From Planctomycetota bacterium (lineage in GTDB: Bacteria; Planctomycetota; UBA11346), in assembly GCA_025055595.1 (NCBI GenBank), contig JANWWU010000085.1:1-45105 (forward strand): DNA of 45,105 nt, read 5' to 3'. The first letter of the stretch is position 1. Each line of letters begins with the position of its first letter. The notes under the pieces were generated by a model that was not told where the DNA came from, searched no databases, and was given only the letters and a program-made list of their open reading frames with translations. The position numbers and the translations under genes were made by a program. This document shows positions 8,335-16,628 of the stretch, in pieces.

Positions 8335-10169
8335 GGCGCCCCTCCCGTCGCAGCCTCCGTGGTTCCTGAAGCTGCGATCTTGCACACGAACGTGGTGATG
8401 CTGACAGGGAGGCTTTTGCGTTCTTCGATCGGTCGCAGCTGTCCGCGTTCATCGATATGATCGCGATCGATGTAGAACCATGATACTTGGTCCGGCCGAT
8501 CAGATGTCGCCTGGACATCGCTGAAGAGGGTTGCACGACCGGGCATCAGGTCGGCGAGATATTCGGGTCGCGGCAGTTCCCGCAGGCGACGCAGCAGCAA
8601 CGAGCGCACCTCGCCCTGCCGCGGACTGCTTGGAATGTCGATCTCGATGGTGATCGTCCGTTCCTGCGCCAACGGGCGCAAGGGGTCGCTCTCCGTCGCC
8701 CTGCCCGCATCGCCGACCGTCACGCGCCGCAAATAGGCGCCTTGCAATGGGGGGGTCGTCGCTGCCAACTCCGAGCGCGTCGGCGGCGGCGGACGGAGGC
8801 TGGGTTGGGTCGCCACCTCTTGCACGACGGCGAGCGCGCCGGCGATCGCCGCATAAGTCAACCCCTGCCCGGAACCGACAACATCGAAGGCCGCCAACTG
8901 CGGCGCCAGCTCTTGCACGCGCTCCAACACCCGCTTGGAGGCCTGCATCCGCTCTTGATTGTCGCGCGCATAGCGGGTCACTTTCTCCGCCAGCGCACGG
9001 TTGGACTCTGCCACGGAGTTGACCAGCATCCAGTCGATGCCGGCGGCGACCGCCACGACCGCGAGCGCAGCGATCGCTGCCCAACGCTTGCTGGCCAGCA
9101 CCCGCTCGGCCTGCAGGACCGTCGGCATGAGGTTGACATTGGCGCGCGCCACCCCAGTCGCCTGGAGGGCCAACCCCATCGCCACCCCGAGGCTCTGCAG
9201 GTCCTGCATGAAATGCGTGCGATCGAGGCCATCTGCCATCTTGATGCGGTCGAGGTCCTCGAGGATGTTGACCGTGAGGCCGAGCTTCTCGGCCATGTAT
9301 TCGGGCAGGCCCGGCAAGCGGAAGGTATTGCCGCTGATGACGATGTTGTCGAGCTTGGCGTCGGGGTTCTGGTTGCGGTAGAAGCCGAGACTGCGGTTGA
9401 CTTCGCTGACCAAGTCGTTCAGGCCCGATTCGATCAGCTTGATGATCTTGTCGGCCTGCCGGCTATCGGTGACCTGGCGCTTCAGTTTCTCCGCTTCCTC
9501 GACGCTGACCCGGAACTTCTTGGCGAACACCTGCGTGAGGTCGTTGCCCGACACCGGCAGGCTGCGCATCCACAGGCGATCGCCGAAATAGACGACGAGC
9601 TCGGTGTTCTCGGCTCCGACATCGAGGATGACGACCGCTTCATCCTCGGGGAAATCCTGGTCATACTTGATGAAGTTGTAGAGCGCCAGCGACGGCAGGG
9701 AGACGCCGGCGAGATTGATGCCGACCGCCTTGCACTTGGCGATCAGCTGCTGGATGATCTCTTTCTTGACCGCGAAGAGCGCGACATCGAGCGAGCCGTC
9801 GGCCGCGGGCGAGCTGTGGAAGCCCCATTCGACTTCGTTGAAGTCGCCGGGGATCTGCTGGCGCGCCTCGACCTCGACCATCTGCCGCATGCGCTTCGGA
9901 CTGATCACCGGGACGTTGACGGCGCGTGTGAATGCCAGGCGACCGCTGATCGCGGCGAACACCGGCGTCTCGCCAAACTCCTCGCGCGAGACGATCGCTT
10001 CCAGGGCCTCGCTGACCGCCTGCTCGCGCTCTTTGCCCTCCGACATGGTGACGGGTTCGATGGCGTAGCCCAGCACCGTCACTCGTTCGCCGACCCGGCG
10101 CAGTTTGACGGCCTTGATCGACGCCGCGCCGATGTCGAGTCCCCAGGCCTCAGGATAGGAGGTGTCCAT
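8331..10169 (-). CDS. pilM: PilM ATPase fused to a PilN-like membrane segment (Amuc_1101-like)
   Basis: A 612-residue protein. Residues 1-340 are an actin/FtsA-fold PilM: phosphate-1 motif GLDIGAASIKAV (10-21), phosphate-2 VILDVGAENTELVV (180-193) and the adenosine motif around IVISGNTFRLPGLPEYM (276-292). The PilN hallmark VNLMP (345-349), normally the cytoplasmic tail that PilM binds, follows in the same chain. A membrane helix (about 363-383), a coiled coil and a periplasmic domain come after it. ATG 10169 is preferred over the in-frame codon 10220 because the MDTSYPEAWGLDIG start is family-like and an AGAGGGG ribosome site precedes it. It is the first gene of the pilus unit, behind a possible sigma-54 site. 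A seven-base homopolymer (8749-8755) lies near the end. Confidence 0.9.
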   Translation of the reverse strand: MDTSYPEAWGLDIGAASIKAVKLRRVGERVTVLGYAIEPVTMSEGKEREQAVSEALEAIVSREEFGETPVFAAISGRLAFTRAVNVPVISPKRMRQMVEVEARQQIPGDFNEVEWGFHSSPAADGSLDVALFAVKKEIIQQLIAKCKAVGINLAGVSLPSLALYNFIKYDQDFPEDEAVVILDVGAENTELVVYFGDRLWMRSLPVSGNDLTQVFAKKFRVSVEEAEKLKRQVTDSRQADKIIKLIESGLNDLVSEVNRSLGFYRNQNPDAKLDNIVISGNTFRLPGLPEYMAEKLGLTVNILEDLDRIKMADGLDRTHFMQDLQSLGVAMGLALQATGVARANVNLMPTVLQAERVLASKRWAAIAALAVVAVAAGIDWMLVNSVAESNRALAEKVTRYARDNQERMQASKRVLERVQELAPQLAAFDVVGSGQGLTYAAIAGALAVVQEVATQPSLRPPPPTRSELAATTPPLQGAYLRRVTVGDAGRATESDPLRPLAQERTITIEIDIPSSPRQGEVRSLLLRRLRELPRPEYLADLMPGRATLFSDVQATSDRPDQVSWFYIDRDHIDERGQLRPIEERKSLPVSITTFVCKIAASGTTEAATGGAP

Positions 10170-10215
10170 GCACAGCCCCTCTGTGCGCACGCCCACGCGA
10201 GCGCAGCGAGACTCT

Positions 10216-10231
10216 AGCAAGGCTGCCGCCT
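10216..10231 (-). promoter_or_regulatory. Possible sigma-54 promoter upstream of pilM
   Basis: On the minus strand the site reads AGGCGG-CAGCC-TTGCT. It keeps the GGC of the -24 element, the full TTGC of the -12 element and the 12-base spacing (GG 10230-10229, GC 10218-10217), but lacks the AC that usually follows GGC. The predicted start near 10205 would leave about 36 bases before ATG 10169, close to the arrangement before the secretin gene. The match is weaker than the 5461 site and could arise by chance in GC-rich DNA. Confidence 0.35.
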
Positions 10232-10336
10232 GCTACCACGGGGGGAGCGAGGCGGCGCGCATCCGTGTGTCACCGCCCAGGGTATGCCGGAACCCGCAAC
10301 TTGGCTGGCTCGATCCGAGGCACATCATGGAGCGCG

Positions 10337-10645
10337 GTGAGCGACAACATCATCCGCTTTCCCGGGCCGACTCGCGCCACTCCTCCCGCGGCTCCAGCTT
10401 CCGCAACGAGCGTTCCACCAGCAGCGCCACCAGCGAGTAGCCCCGACGGCTTGACCGAGGAGCAGCGCAAGGCGATCCAAGTCATCCTCAGCGGCCTCGC
10501 CTTCGTCGTCGTCGGCATCCGACCGACCGACAGCGGCGCCGACTTCTTCACTGCGATCCAGGGCGATGCGACGGATCTGCGCAACGCCCTGCCGCACTTG
10601 GCCGGCGTCATCGAACGCGCCTACGCCCGCAAAGGCTTGCTGTGA
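10337..10645 (+). CDS. Small conserved-looking protein of unknown function
   Basis: 102 residues. The first third is a Pro/Ala/Thr linker after the short start VSDNIIRFPGP. The rest (about 40-102) looks like a compact alpha/beta domain with TEEQRKAIQVI, a hydrophobic strand (GLAFVVVGI) and a helical end. There is no signal peptide and no motif I recognise. GTG 10337 follows a GGAG ribosome site at 10329-10332, and the upstream in-frame codon at 10265 has none. Its stop overlaps the GTG of sppA as GTGA, so the two are probably co-translated. It is transcribed divergently from pilM across a 167-base gap. A link to pilus or membrane-protein quality control cannot be claimed. Confidence 0.7.
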   Translation: MSDNIIRFPGPTRATPPAAPASATSVPPAAPPASSPDGLTEEQRKAIQVILSGLAFVVVGIRPTDSGADFFTAIQGDATDLRNALPHLAGVIERAYARKGLL

Positions 10646-12282
10646 GCCGCTCTCTGCTGCTCTGGACGCTCCTTGCGATCAGCGCGTTCAGCGGCGAGCC
10701 GCGCGGCACGGTCGTGATCCCCTTGGTCGGCGAACTGCCTCTGCGCAGCGCGCCGGCGCTGCTAGCCGATGCCGCCTGGGATCTTCACACCGCTCGCGAA
10801 CGGCTGCGCGAGGCCTTCGCCGAGCGCCCTGCGGCGCTCGTCGTCGATCTCTCGCGCGGTTTCCGCTCTGGGCCGGCGGCCGCCGAAGCGCTGGCCTCCG
10901 TTCTGCGCCAGCGCCCCGCTGGAAGCCGAGTCATCTGCCTGCTCGGCGATGTCGGCGACAGCGCCTTGATCATCGCCGCGGCAGCCGACGAAATAGTGCT
11001 CGATCAGGCAGCGCCGCTGGCGGTGCGCGGCCTTGCCGCCGAGAGCTGGTATCTCGCTCCTGCCTTGGGCAGGCTCGGCATCCGCTGTCATGCCGTCGTC
11101 AGCGGACCGTTCAAAACTGCGCCCGAGATGTTCACCCGCGAGGGGCCAAGCGAGGAGGCGCGGGCGGAGATGCAGCAGCTGCTGCACGCGATCGACGCGG
11201 CGATGAGCGATCTCACGCGTCGGCCGGGTTTCGATGCTGCCGCCCTCGCCCGCCTGCGTGCGATGGGGCTGCAGACCGCACAAGACGCGATCGCCGCTGG
11301 CTTGCCGGCTCAGGCCGTGGAAGTGCCCAGCTGGTTCGCCACGCTGCCGCAGCCGCTGCGGCGCTGGAAACCGCAGCGCGCGCTTCCGGACCTCAGCACG
11401 CTCGGCGGCTGGTGGCAGCTGCTGAGCGAGGTCCTCGGCAAGGATCGCGGTCAGCGCGCGCCGCGCGCCTTCGCCGTCGTCGAGCTCGCCGGACTGATCG
11501 CTCCGGAAGAGCGCTCGTGGCCCGGAGAGACGATCGCCGATGGCGACACCCTGCGTCTCATCGAACAGCTGCGCGATGATCCGCGGATCGTCGCGGTCGT
11601 CGTCCGCATCGCTTCCAGCGGCGGGGAATCCGCGGCCAGCGCCCGGATCCATCATGCGCTCCGCCGCCTCGATGCGGTGAAGCCGGTGGTCGTCCTGCTG
11701 GACGCCGTCGCCGCCAGCGGCGGCTACTGGATCGCGCTGGGCGGTCGCGAGATCATCGCCCATCGCACCACCATCACCGGTTCGATCGGGGCCTTCGCGC
11801 TGCTCCCAGACCTCGACGGCGCATGCGAACTGCTCGGCGTCCGTCGGCATGTGGAGAGCGCAGCGCCGCTCGCCGACATCCTCCATTGGGGGCGTTGGGA
11901 CGCGGCGCGCGAGCAAGCTTGGCGCCGCTTGGTCAGCGACATCGATGCGCGTTTCCGGGCGACCGTCGCTCAATGCCGGCGCCTGCCGCCCGAGCGCGTC
12001 GCCGCCCTCGCCGAGGGACGGGTGTTCAGCGGCGAGCAAGCGCTGGCGTCCGGTCTCGTCGACGCGCTCGGCAGCCTCGATCTGGCGATCGCGCGGGCGG
12101 CGACGCACGCTGGCGTCCCGCCCACCCTGCCGCTGGAGCGCTACCCGCGCGTTGGCGGGCTGGTCGCGCGCCTCGGTCTGGCAGATGCCCTCGTCGATGT
12201 GCGCCGCGTCCAGCGGTGGCGGGCGATGCTGACCTCCGGCCCGCGACTCCTCGCCTTCCGCCCCCTCCCGGACATCCGTTGA
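10642..12282 (+). CDS. sppA: Signal peptide peptidase SppA, 67-kDa type (family S49)
   Basis: 546 residues, the double-domain length of protease IV, which digests cleaved signal peptides in the membrane. The Lys/Ser dyad is complete and split between the two domains as expected. The lysine is K158 in VSGPFKTAPEMF. The nucleophile is S359 in AVAASGGYWIA, followed by TITGSIGAFA. The N-terminus (LLLWTLLAISAFSG) is a short hydrophobic segment that could anchor or export the protein. The GTG start at 10642 overlaps the preceding stop as GTGA. The ABC permease gene begins 33 bases after the stop, which suggests one unit. Confidence 0.93.
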   Translation: MSRSLLLWTLLAISAFSGEPRGTVVIPLVGELPLRSAPALLADAAWDLHTARERLREAFAERPAALVVDLSRGFRSGPAAAEALASVLRQRPAGSRVICLLGDVGDSALIIAAAADEIVLDQAAPLAVRGLAAESWYLAPALGRLGIRCHAVVSGPFKTAPEMFTREGPSEEARAEMQQLLHAIDAAMSDLTRRPGFDAAALARLRAMGLQTAQDAIAAGLPAQAVEVPSWFATLPQPLRRWKPQRALPDLSTLGGWWQLLSEVLGKDRGQRAPRAFAVVELAGLIAPEERSWPGETIADGDTLRLIEQLRDDPRIVAVVVRIASSGGESAASARIHHALRRLDAVKPVVVLLDAVAASGGYWIALGGREIIAHRTTITGSIGAFALLPDLDGACELLGVRRHVESAAPLADILHWGRWDAAREQAWRRLVSDIDARFRATVAQCRRLPPERVAALAEGRVFSGEQALASGLVDALGSLDLAIARAATHAGVPPTLPLERYPRVGGLVARLGLADALVDVRRVQRWRAMLTSGPRLLAFRPLPDIR

Positions 12283-12315
12283 TCGTCGTCGCGCGCGACG
12301 ACACCAGGCAGCCTC

Positions 12316-13677
12316 GTGCTTGCGCTGCATCTCGGTCTGCGGTGGCTGATCCGCCGACGGGCTGCCTGGTTGGCTGCCGCGGCCATCGTGTTGACGGTCG
12401 CCGTTCCGGTGGTGATCGTCGACTTGACGCAGGGCTGGTACCGCTTGGTCGCCCTGAACGCCCGCGCCTACGAAGCCGATGTCGTCGTGCGCGCCCGCTC
12501 AAGCGCCCACGGGCTGCGCGACACGGCCGAAGGGCGAGCGGCCTTGCTGGCTGTCGCCGGCGTACAGAGCGTCGCGCCCTTCGTCGAAAGCTGGGCGATC
12601 CTCTCGCGCTCGCGCATCGAGGGCCTCGAAGGCAACATCCCCTGCCAAGTGCAGGGCATCGAGTGGCAGCGCGATGCTGAGCTCGGCCGCGTCGCACCGT
12701 CCCTCCTCCATCCGCCTCCGGTGCTCGAATTGCGCGCTCCCCCGCTCACTCCCGCAGAGCGCGGCACCGGCTTCGTGACCCCGGGGTGGCGCGCGCTGAC
12801 GGCCCTCGCCGGCCTGCATGCGGCGACTGCCGTCGGCGGTCAACCCTGCGCCCTGCCCCCGGCGCCGCGTCCGCGCGCCGGGATCGTGTGCGGTCGCGAG
12901 CTGCTCTATCCCTACGGCATGCGTCCCGGAGAAGTCATTCAGCTGGCCGTGCCGAACGGCACGGGGGGCACGATCGGCCGGGTGACGGCCGAGATCAGCG
13001 ACACGATCGGCACGGGAGTGCTGGAGATCGATCGCAGCATCGTGCTCGCGCCGCTCCCGCTGGCGCAGCGGCTCGCCGGCCTTCATGCGCGACCGGAGCG
13101 TGCGGCGCGCGTCAGCGGCTATCGGCTCGCCACGACCGACGATATCGACGCGGTGGCGGCCGCCGTCGAGCGCGCCACCGGCCTTGCCGCCTACACCTGG
13201 CTGGAGCTGCGCGGCAATACCGTGAAAATGATGGAGATTCAACGCAACCTCTTCACCGTCAGCATGATCGCCGTGCAGCTGCTGACCGTCTTCGTCGTCT
13301 ACGCGGTGTTTTCGACGATGGTCGCCGAGCTGCGCCACGATCTCGGCGTGCTGCGCGGGCTCGGCGCGCGCCGACGCGACCTCGCTGGCGCCTTTCTCAT
13401 CGCCGGCACGCTCTGCTCTGTGCTCGGCGGGCTGCTCGGCTGGGCGCTGAGCTGGGGCGTGCTGGCCGCCCTCAATCCGCTGTCCGACGCCCTGGGCTTC
13501 GCCTTGTTCCCGGAGAGCGTCTTCTACACGCCGCAGGCGCCGACGAGCTTCGATGCTTGGATCCCCCTGCTGTTCATCGCTTCCATGACCACTATCGGCT
13601 TGGCGGCAGTCCTCGTTCCAGCCTGGCGAGCGACGCGCATCGAACCGATCGCGGTCATCCGCGAGGGCGCCGGATGA
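12316..13677 (+). CDS. ABC transporter permease, MacB/FtsX-type
   Basis: 453 residues with the four-helix MacB/LolC layout. There is one N-terminal membrane helix (about 17-37), a periplasmic domain of roughly 270 residues, then three C-terminal helices (about 315-340, 355-390 and 415-440) forming the FtsX-like domain. The start is GTG 12316. The stop overlaps the ATG of the ATP-binding partner as ATGA, so the two should form one exporter. Proteins of this type move lipoproteins, peptides or small molecules out of the inner membrane without a solute-binding protein. The substrate cannot be inferred. No membrane-fusion protein gene lies next to it, which slightly favours a LolCDE/DevC-like role over a MacAB efflux pump. 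Confidence 0.88.
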   Translation: MLALHLGLRWLIRRRAAWLAAAAIVLTVAVPVVIVDLTQGWYRLVALNARAYEADVVVRARSSAHGLRDTAEGRAALLAVAGVQSVAPFVESWAILSRSRIEGLEGNIPCQVQGIEWQRDAELGRVAPSLLHPPPVLELRAPPLTPAERGTGFVTPGWRALTALAGLHAATAVGGQPCALPPAPRPRAGIVCGRELLYPYGMRPGEVIQLAVPNGTGGTIGRVTAEISDTIGTGVLEIDRSIVLAPLPLAQRLAGLHARPERAARVSGYRLATTDDIDAVAAAVERATGLAAYTWLELRGNTVKMMEIQRNLFTVSMIAVQLLTVFVVYAVFSTMVAELRHDLGVLRGLGARRRDLAGAFLIAGTLCSVLGGLLGWALSWGVLAALNPLSDALGFALFPESVFYTPQAPTSFDAWIPLLFIASMTTIGLAAVLVPAWRATRIEPIAVIREGAG

Positions 13678-14348
13678 CCGCGCGTCTCGCAGCTGACGGC
13701 ATCTGCAAGCGCTATGGGATGCTGAGGGTGCTCGATGGCGCAAGCCTCAGAGTCGCGGCGGGCGAAATTGTCGCCATCCGCGGGGCGAGCGGCACGGGCA
13801 AGAGCACCCTCCTGCACATCCTCGGACTGCTGGACCGCGCGGACGCCGGCTCGGTGCGGATCGATGGCGTCGAGGTCGCCAACCTCTCGGAGCGTCAGCG
13901 TGCGCGCTGGCGCGCGCGTCGCATCGGCTTCGTCTTCCAGTCCTTCCATCTGCTCGCCGACTTCAGCATCCGCGAGAACGTGCTGATGAGCGCCCGTACC
14001 GCCGGCATGCCTCTGGCGGAGGCGCGAGCACGCGCCGACGCCTTGCTGGCCCGCGTCGGCCTGGGCGGGCGCGATGGCCGCATCGATGTGCTCTCCGGCG
14101 GCGAACGGCAGCGCGTCGCCCTCTGCCGGGCCTTGCTGCCGCGTCCCGCTGTCCTGCTCGCCGACGAGCCGACTGGCAATCTCGATCCGGCAACGGCGCG
14201 CACCGTGCTCGACGAACTCGTCGACCTGGCGCGCCGCGAGGCCAGCGCCGTCGTCATCGTCACCCACGACCAGGCGGTGGCCGCGCGCGCCGATCGCACC
14301 TGGCTGCTCGCCGACGGCAAGCTGCATGCTGCGCCCGCGGAGCCCTAG
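13674..14348 (+). CDS. ABC transporter ATP-binding protein, LolD/MacB-type
   Basis: 224 residues, a single nucleotide-binding domain. Walker A is GASGTGKS (37-44), the Q-loop region is FVFQSFHLL (87-95), the signature is LSGGERQRV (140-148), Walker B is VLLADEPTGNLDP (160-172) and the switch histidine is in IVTHD. The LLADEPTGNLD form is typical of the LolD/MacB/FtsE group. ATG 13674 overlaps the permease stop as ATGA, and upstream in-frame sequence only shadows the permease gene. holA begins on the base after its stop. Confidence 0.94.
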   Translation: MTARLAADGICKRYGMLRVLDGASLRVAAGEIVAIRGASGTGKSTLLHILGLLDRADAGSVRIDGVEVANLSERQRARWRARRIGFVFQSFHLLADFSIRENVLMSARTAGMPLAEARARADALLARVGLGGRDGRIDVLSGGERQRVALCRALLPRPAVLLADEPTGNLDPATARTVLDELVDLARREASAVVIVTHDQAVAARADRTWLLADGKLHAAPAEP

Positions 14349-15326
14349 ATGCAGAAGCTCTCCGCGGTCGTCGGACCGAGCGTCGGGCTGCGCGAAGAGG
14401 CGCTGCGCCAGCATCTCGCAGCCTGGCGCGGCGAAGTGAAACGCGTCGCCGAACCGACGGATCTGCAACGCGTGCTCGCCGACATCGACGCCCCCTCGTT
14501 GTTCGGCGCACCGTCGCTGTGGGTCATCCGCGCCAGCGAGGCGTGGCAGCGCTCGCATGCGGCAGTCCTGCTGCCGCTGACCGAGCAAGCGCTCGTGTTG
14601 GGCGGAATCGTGCTGTCTTCGGCCACCCTCGAACCGCGCCTGGCCGCAGCGATGCGCGCCACAGGGGCGGTGATCGATGCGAGTCCGCCATGGTCCGCCC
14701 TGCGACCATGGGAGAGCGCCTCCGCCATTCGCTTGTGGATCGCTGATCGCCTGGCGCAGCACGCGCCGGGCCTGCAGCAGGGCTTGCACTGCGCCGAGCT
14801 GATCCATGCGCATATCGGTGATGACGCCGATGCCCTGTCGATGGCGATCGCGCAGGTCACGACCTACGCCGGCGATCAGCCAGTGACGCCCAGCGTCGTC
14901 GATGCGGTCCTGACCGGCATGGCAGGGCGACCCGCCTACGAGTTCGCCGCCGCCGTCCTCGCTGGCGACAGCGGCCGTGCGTGTTCCCTGCTGCATGCCA
15001 GCCGTCTCGAGCCGACGCACGCCTTGGCGGTGCTGCAACAAGAAGTCCGCAAGCTGCTTGCGTGCCTGGAGACCACGGACGAGGCGCAGGCGCTCGCTCT
15101 CGCCGGCCTGAAGAGCAGAACGAGCCTGCGTCAGGCCCGCCAGCTCGCCCAAGGCATCGGACGCGACCGCCTGCTGCGCCTGCTGGCAGGCATCTTCCAC
15201 GCCCAGCGCACCCTGCGCAGCAGCGCAGGCGATACCATGTTGACCGTCGAGCTGCTAGTGCTTCACGCACGCCGTGTGCTGCATGCCGGCCGAACATCCC
15301 TTCCTCGCAGCTCCTCCGTAAGCTGA
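14349..15326 (+). CDS. holA: DNA polymerase III delta subunit (clamp loader, HolA)
   Basis: 325 residues, the usual HolA length. The delta subunit opens the sliding clamp during loading. The sequence shows the family layout: an N-terminal AAA-like part without a Walker A, which delta lacks, with APSLFGAPSLWVIR corresponding to the 'slFg.rrlv.v' block. A lid region follows (about 160-200, with AIAQVTTYAG resembling the conserved 'El.KL..Ya' block), then an all-helical C-terminal collar. It starts at ATG 14349 immediately after the ABC ATPase stop, so it is probably read through from that unit. Confidence 0.82.
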   Translation: MQKLSAVVGPSVGLREEALRQHLAAWRGEVKRVAEPTDLQRVLADIDAPSLFGAPSLWVIRASEAWQRSHAAVLLPLTEQALVLGGIVLSSATLEPRLAAAMRATGAVIDASPPWSALRPWESASAIRLWIADRLAQHAPGLQQGLHCAELIHAHIGDDADALSMAIAQVTTYAGDQPVTPSVVDAVLTGMAGRPAYEFAAAVLAGDSGRACSLLHASRLEPTHALAVLQQEVRKLLACLETTDEAQALALAGLKSRTSLRQARQLAQGIGRDRLLRLLAGIFHAQRTLRSSAGDTMLTVELLVLHARRVLHAGRTSLPRSSSVS

Positions 15327-15371
15327 TCGACGGTTCGCAGCTCGGCCTCCTCGCGGCGACCCGGTTCTGCC

Positions 15372-16628
15372 ATGCATATCTACTTCTGCGACGAATGCGG
15401 CGCGCGCGTCACCGATCACGATCTTCGCGGCGGGCGCGGCATGCGTGCCCGTCACGCGACGATCTGCGTCAGCTGCGTCGACCAGGGTCGCCTGTCGTCA
15501 TGGCTCGAGCGTCACCGGCAGGAACAGGCGGCAGCAGCAACCGCAACTGCTGCCAGCTCGGCTGTGAATCCTCAACCTGCCCGCACCACGGTGCACATCG
15601 ACATCGAGGAGCCCGCGGTGGCCCAGGCACCGGCGGCGGAGCACGCAGGAGAAGCGCCGCCCAGGTCCGTCACCGCCCACGCGCCGCCACCGCGTGCAGC
15701 GAAGTCCGACAGCGATCAGCTCGCCAGCATCGGCGACGGCTTCGCCGCCTTGATGCAGCCGCCGCCGACCCAGCCGTCTGATTCACCGATCGACATCAGC
15801 GATATCGACCTTGTAGACAGCGGCCCTCTCACCAAGAGCAACGATGCTTCTTCCTCGGCCGCGTCGTCCGCCAATGCCGCGTCTGCTCAAGCAGAGACCA
15901 TCGTCTCTACCGAGGCGGTCAGCGAGAACGAGGACGCAGCGCAACCACCAGCAGCCGACAGCCGCCAGGACGCAGCCCCTGGTCGCTCAACAACAAAGAG
16001 TCGCCGCACCGCCTCACGCGCGACCAAAGCGGTGTCGCGCTCTGTCGCCGATCACGAACGACGGCCAACTGAAGCACCAGCTGCACCACCGACGCAGAGC
16101 TCGAACCGCCGCACGACCGCCGTGAAGCCGCATCACGAACGACCGACCCCGTCCCGCCCGCCAACCACCCAGCGCCACAGCGCCGGCAGCCAGCGCGCTT
16201 CCGGTGGCACGACGCGCGCGACGCGCGTGCATCAGGCGCAGCGTCCAGGCAACAAGGTCATCCTCTTCAGTTTGATCAGCTGCGGGCTGATGCTCGTCAT
16301 CTTTGCCATCGTCATGGCGACGCGCGGCGGCAAGCCGGAACGGCAGGTCATCCACGATGAGCCGCTCGCTGCTCTGCAACAAGCGATCGATACCGCCCGT
16401 CGCGATGCTCAGGCCGCGATGAACAGCGACGATCTGCAGGTGGTGCAGAAGGCGGTCGACTCGATCCGTACGATGCAAGAGCGCTGTCGCGAGTTCCAAA
16501 CGAAGGCCTCGACCTGGAAGGAAGAGGAGCACGGCGAACAGCTGCGTCTGATGGGCTATTACGATGTGCAAGCCTTGCTGCGTAGCCTCAACGACCGACG
16601 GATGATCCTGGAGCAGCGCGGCAAGTGA
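15372..16628 (+). CDS. Zinc-ribbon membrane protein with long low-complexity linker, function unknown
   Basis: 418 residues. The N-terminus has a probable zinc ribbon, C6-x2-C9 and C32-x2-C35. A disordered Ala/Ser/Pro/Thr-rich region (about 50-295) with many Arg near its end follows. Then come one membrane helix (about 298-320, from VILFSLISCGLMLVIFAIVMA) and a helical C-terminal domain of about 95 residues. With no signal peptide, the zinc ribbon is probably cytoplasmic and the C-terminus outside the inner membrane. I do not recognise a family. The stop overlaps the GTG of rsmB (GTGA), so it sits in the same transcription unit as holA and rsmB. Confidence 0.82.
   Translation: MHIYFCDECGARVTDHDLRGGRGMRARHATICVSCVDQGRLSSWLERHRQEQAAAATATAASSAVNPQPARTTVHIDIEEPAVAQAPAAEHAGEAPPRSVTAHAPPPRAAKSDSDQLASIGDGFAALMQPPPTQPSDSPIDISDIDLVDSGPLTKSNDASSSAASSANAASAQAETIVSTEAVSENEDAAQPPAADSRQDAAPGRSTTKSRRTASRATKAVSRSVADHERRPTEAPAAPPTQSSNRRTTAVKPHHERPTPSRPPTTQRHSAGSQRASGGTTRATRVHQAQRPGNKVILFSLISCGLMLVIFAIVMATRGGKPERQVIHDEPLAALQQAIDTARRDAQAAMNSDDLQVVQKAVDSIRTMQERCREFQTKASTWKEEEHGEQLRLMGYYDVQALLRSLNDRRMILEQRGK

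Noticed and set aside
8487-10217. Plus-strand open frame of 576 codons
   Set aside because: It is antisense to pilM, which has all its nucleotide-binding motifs.
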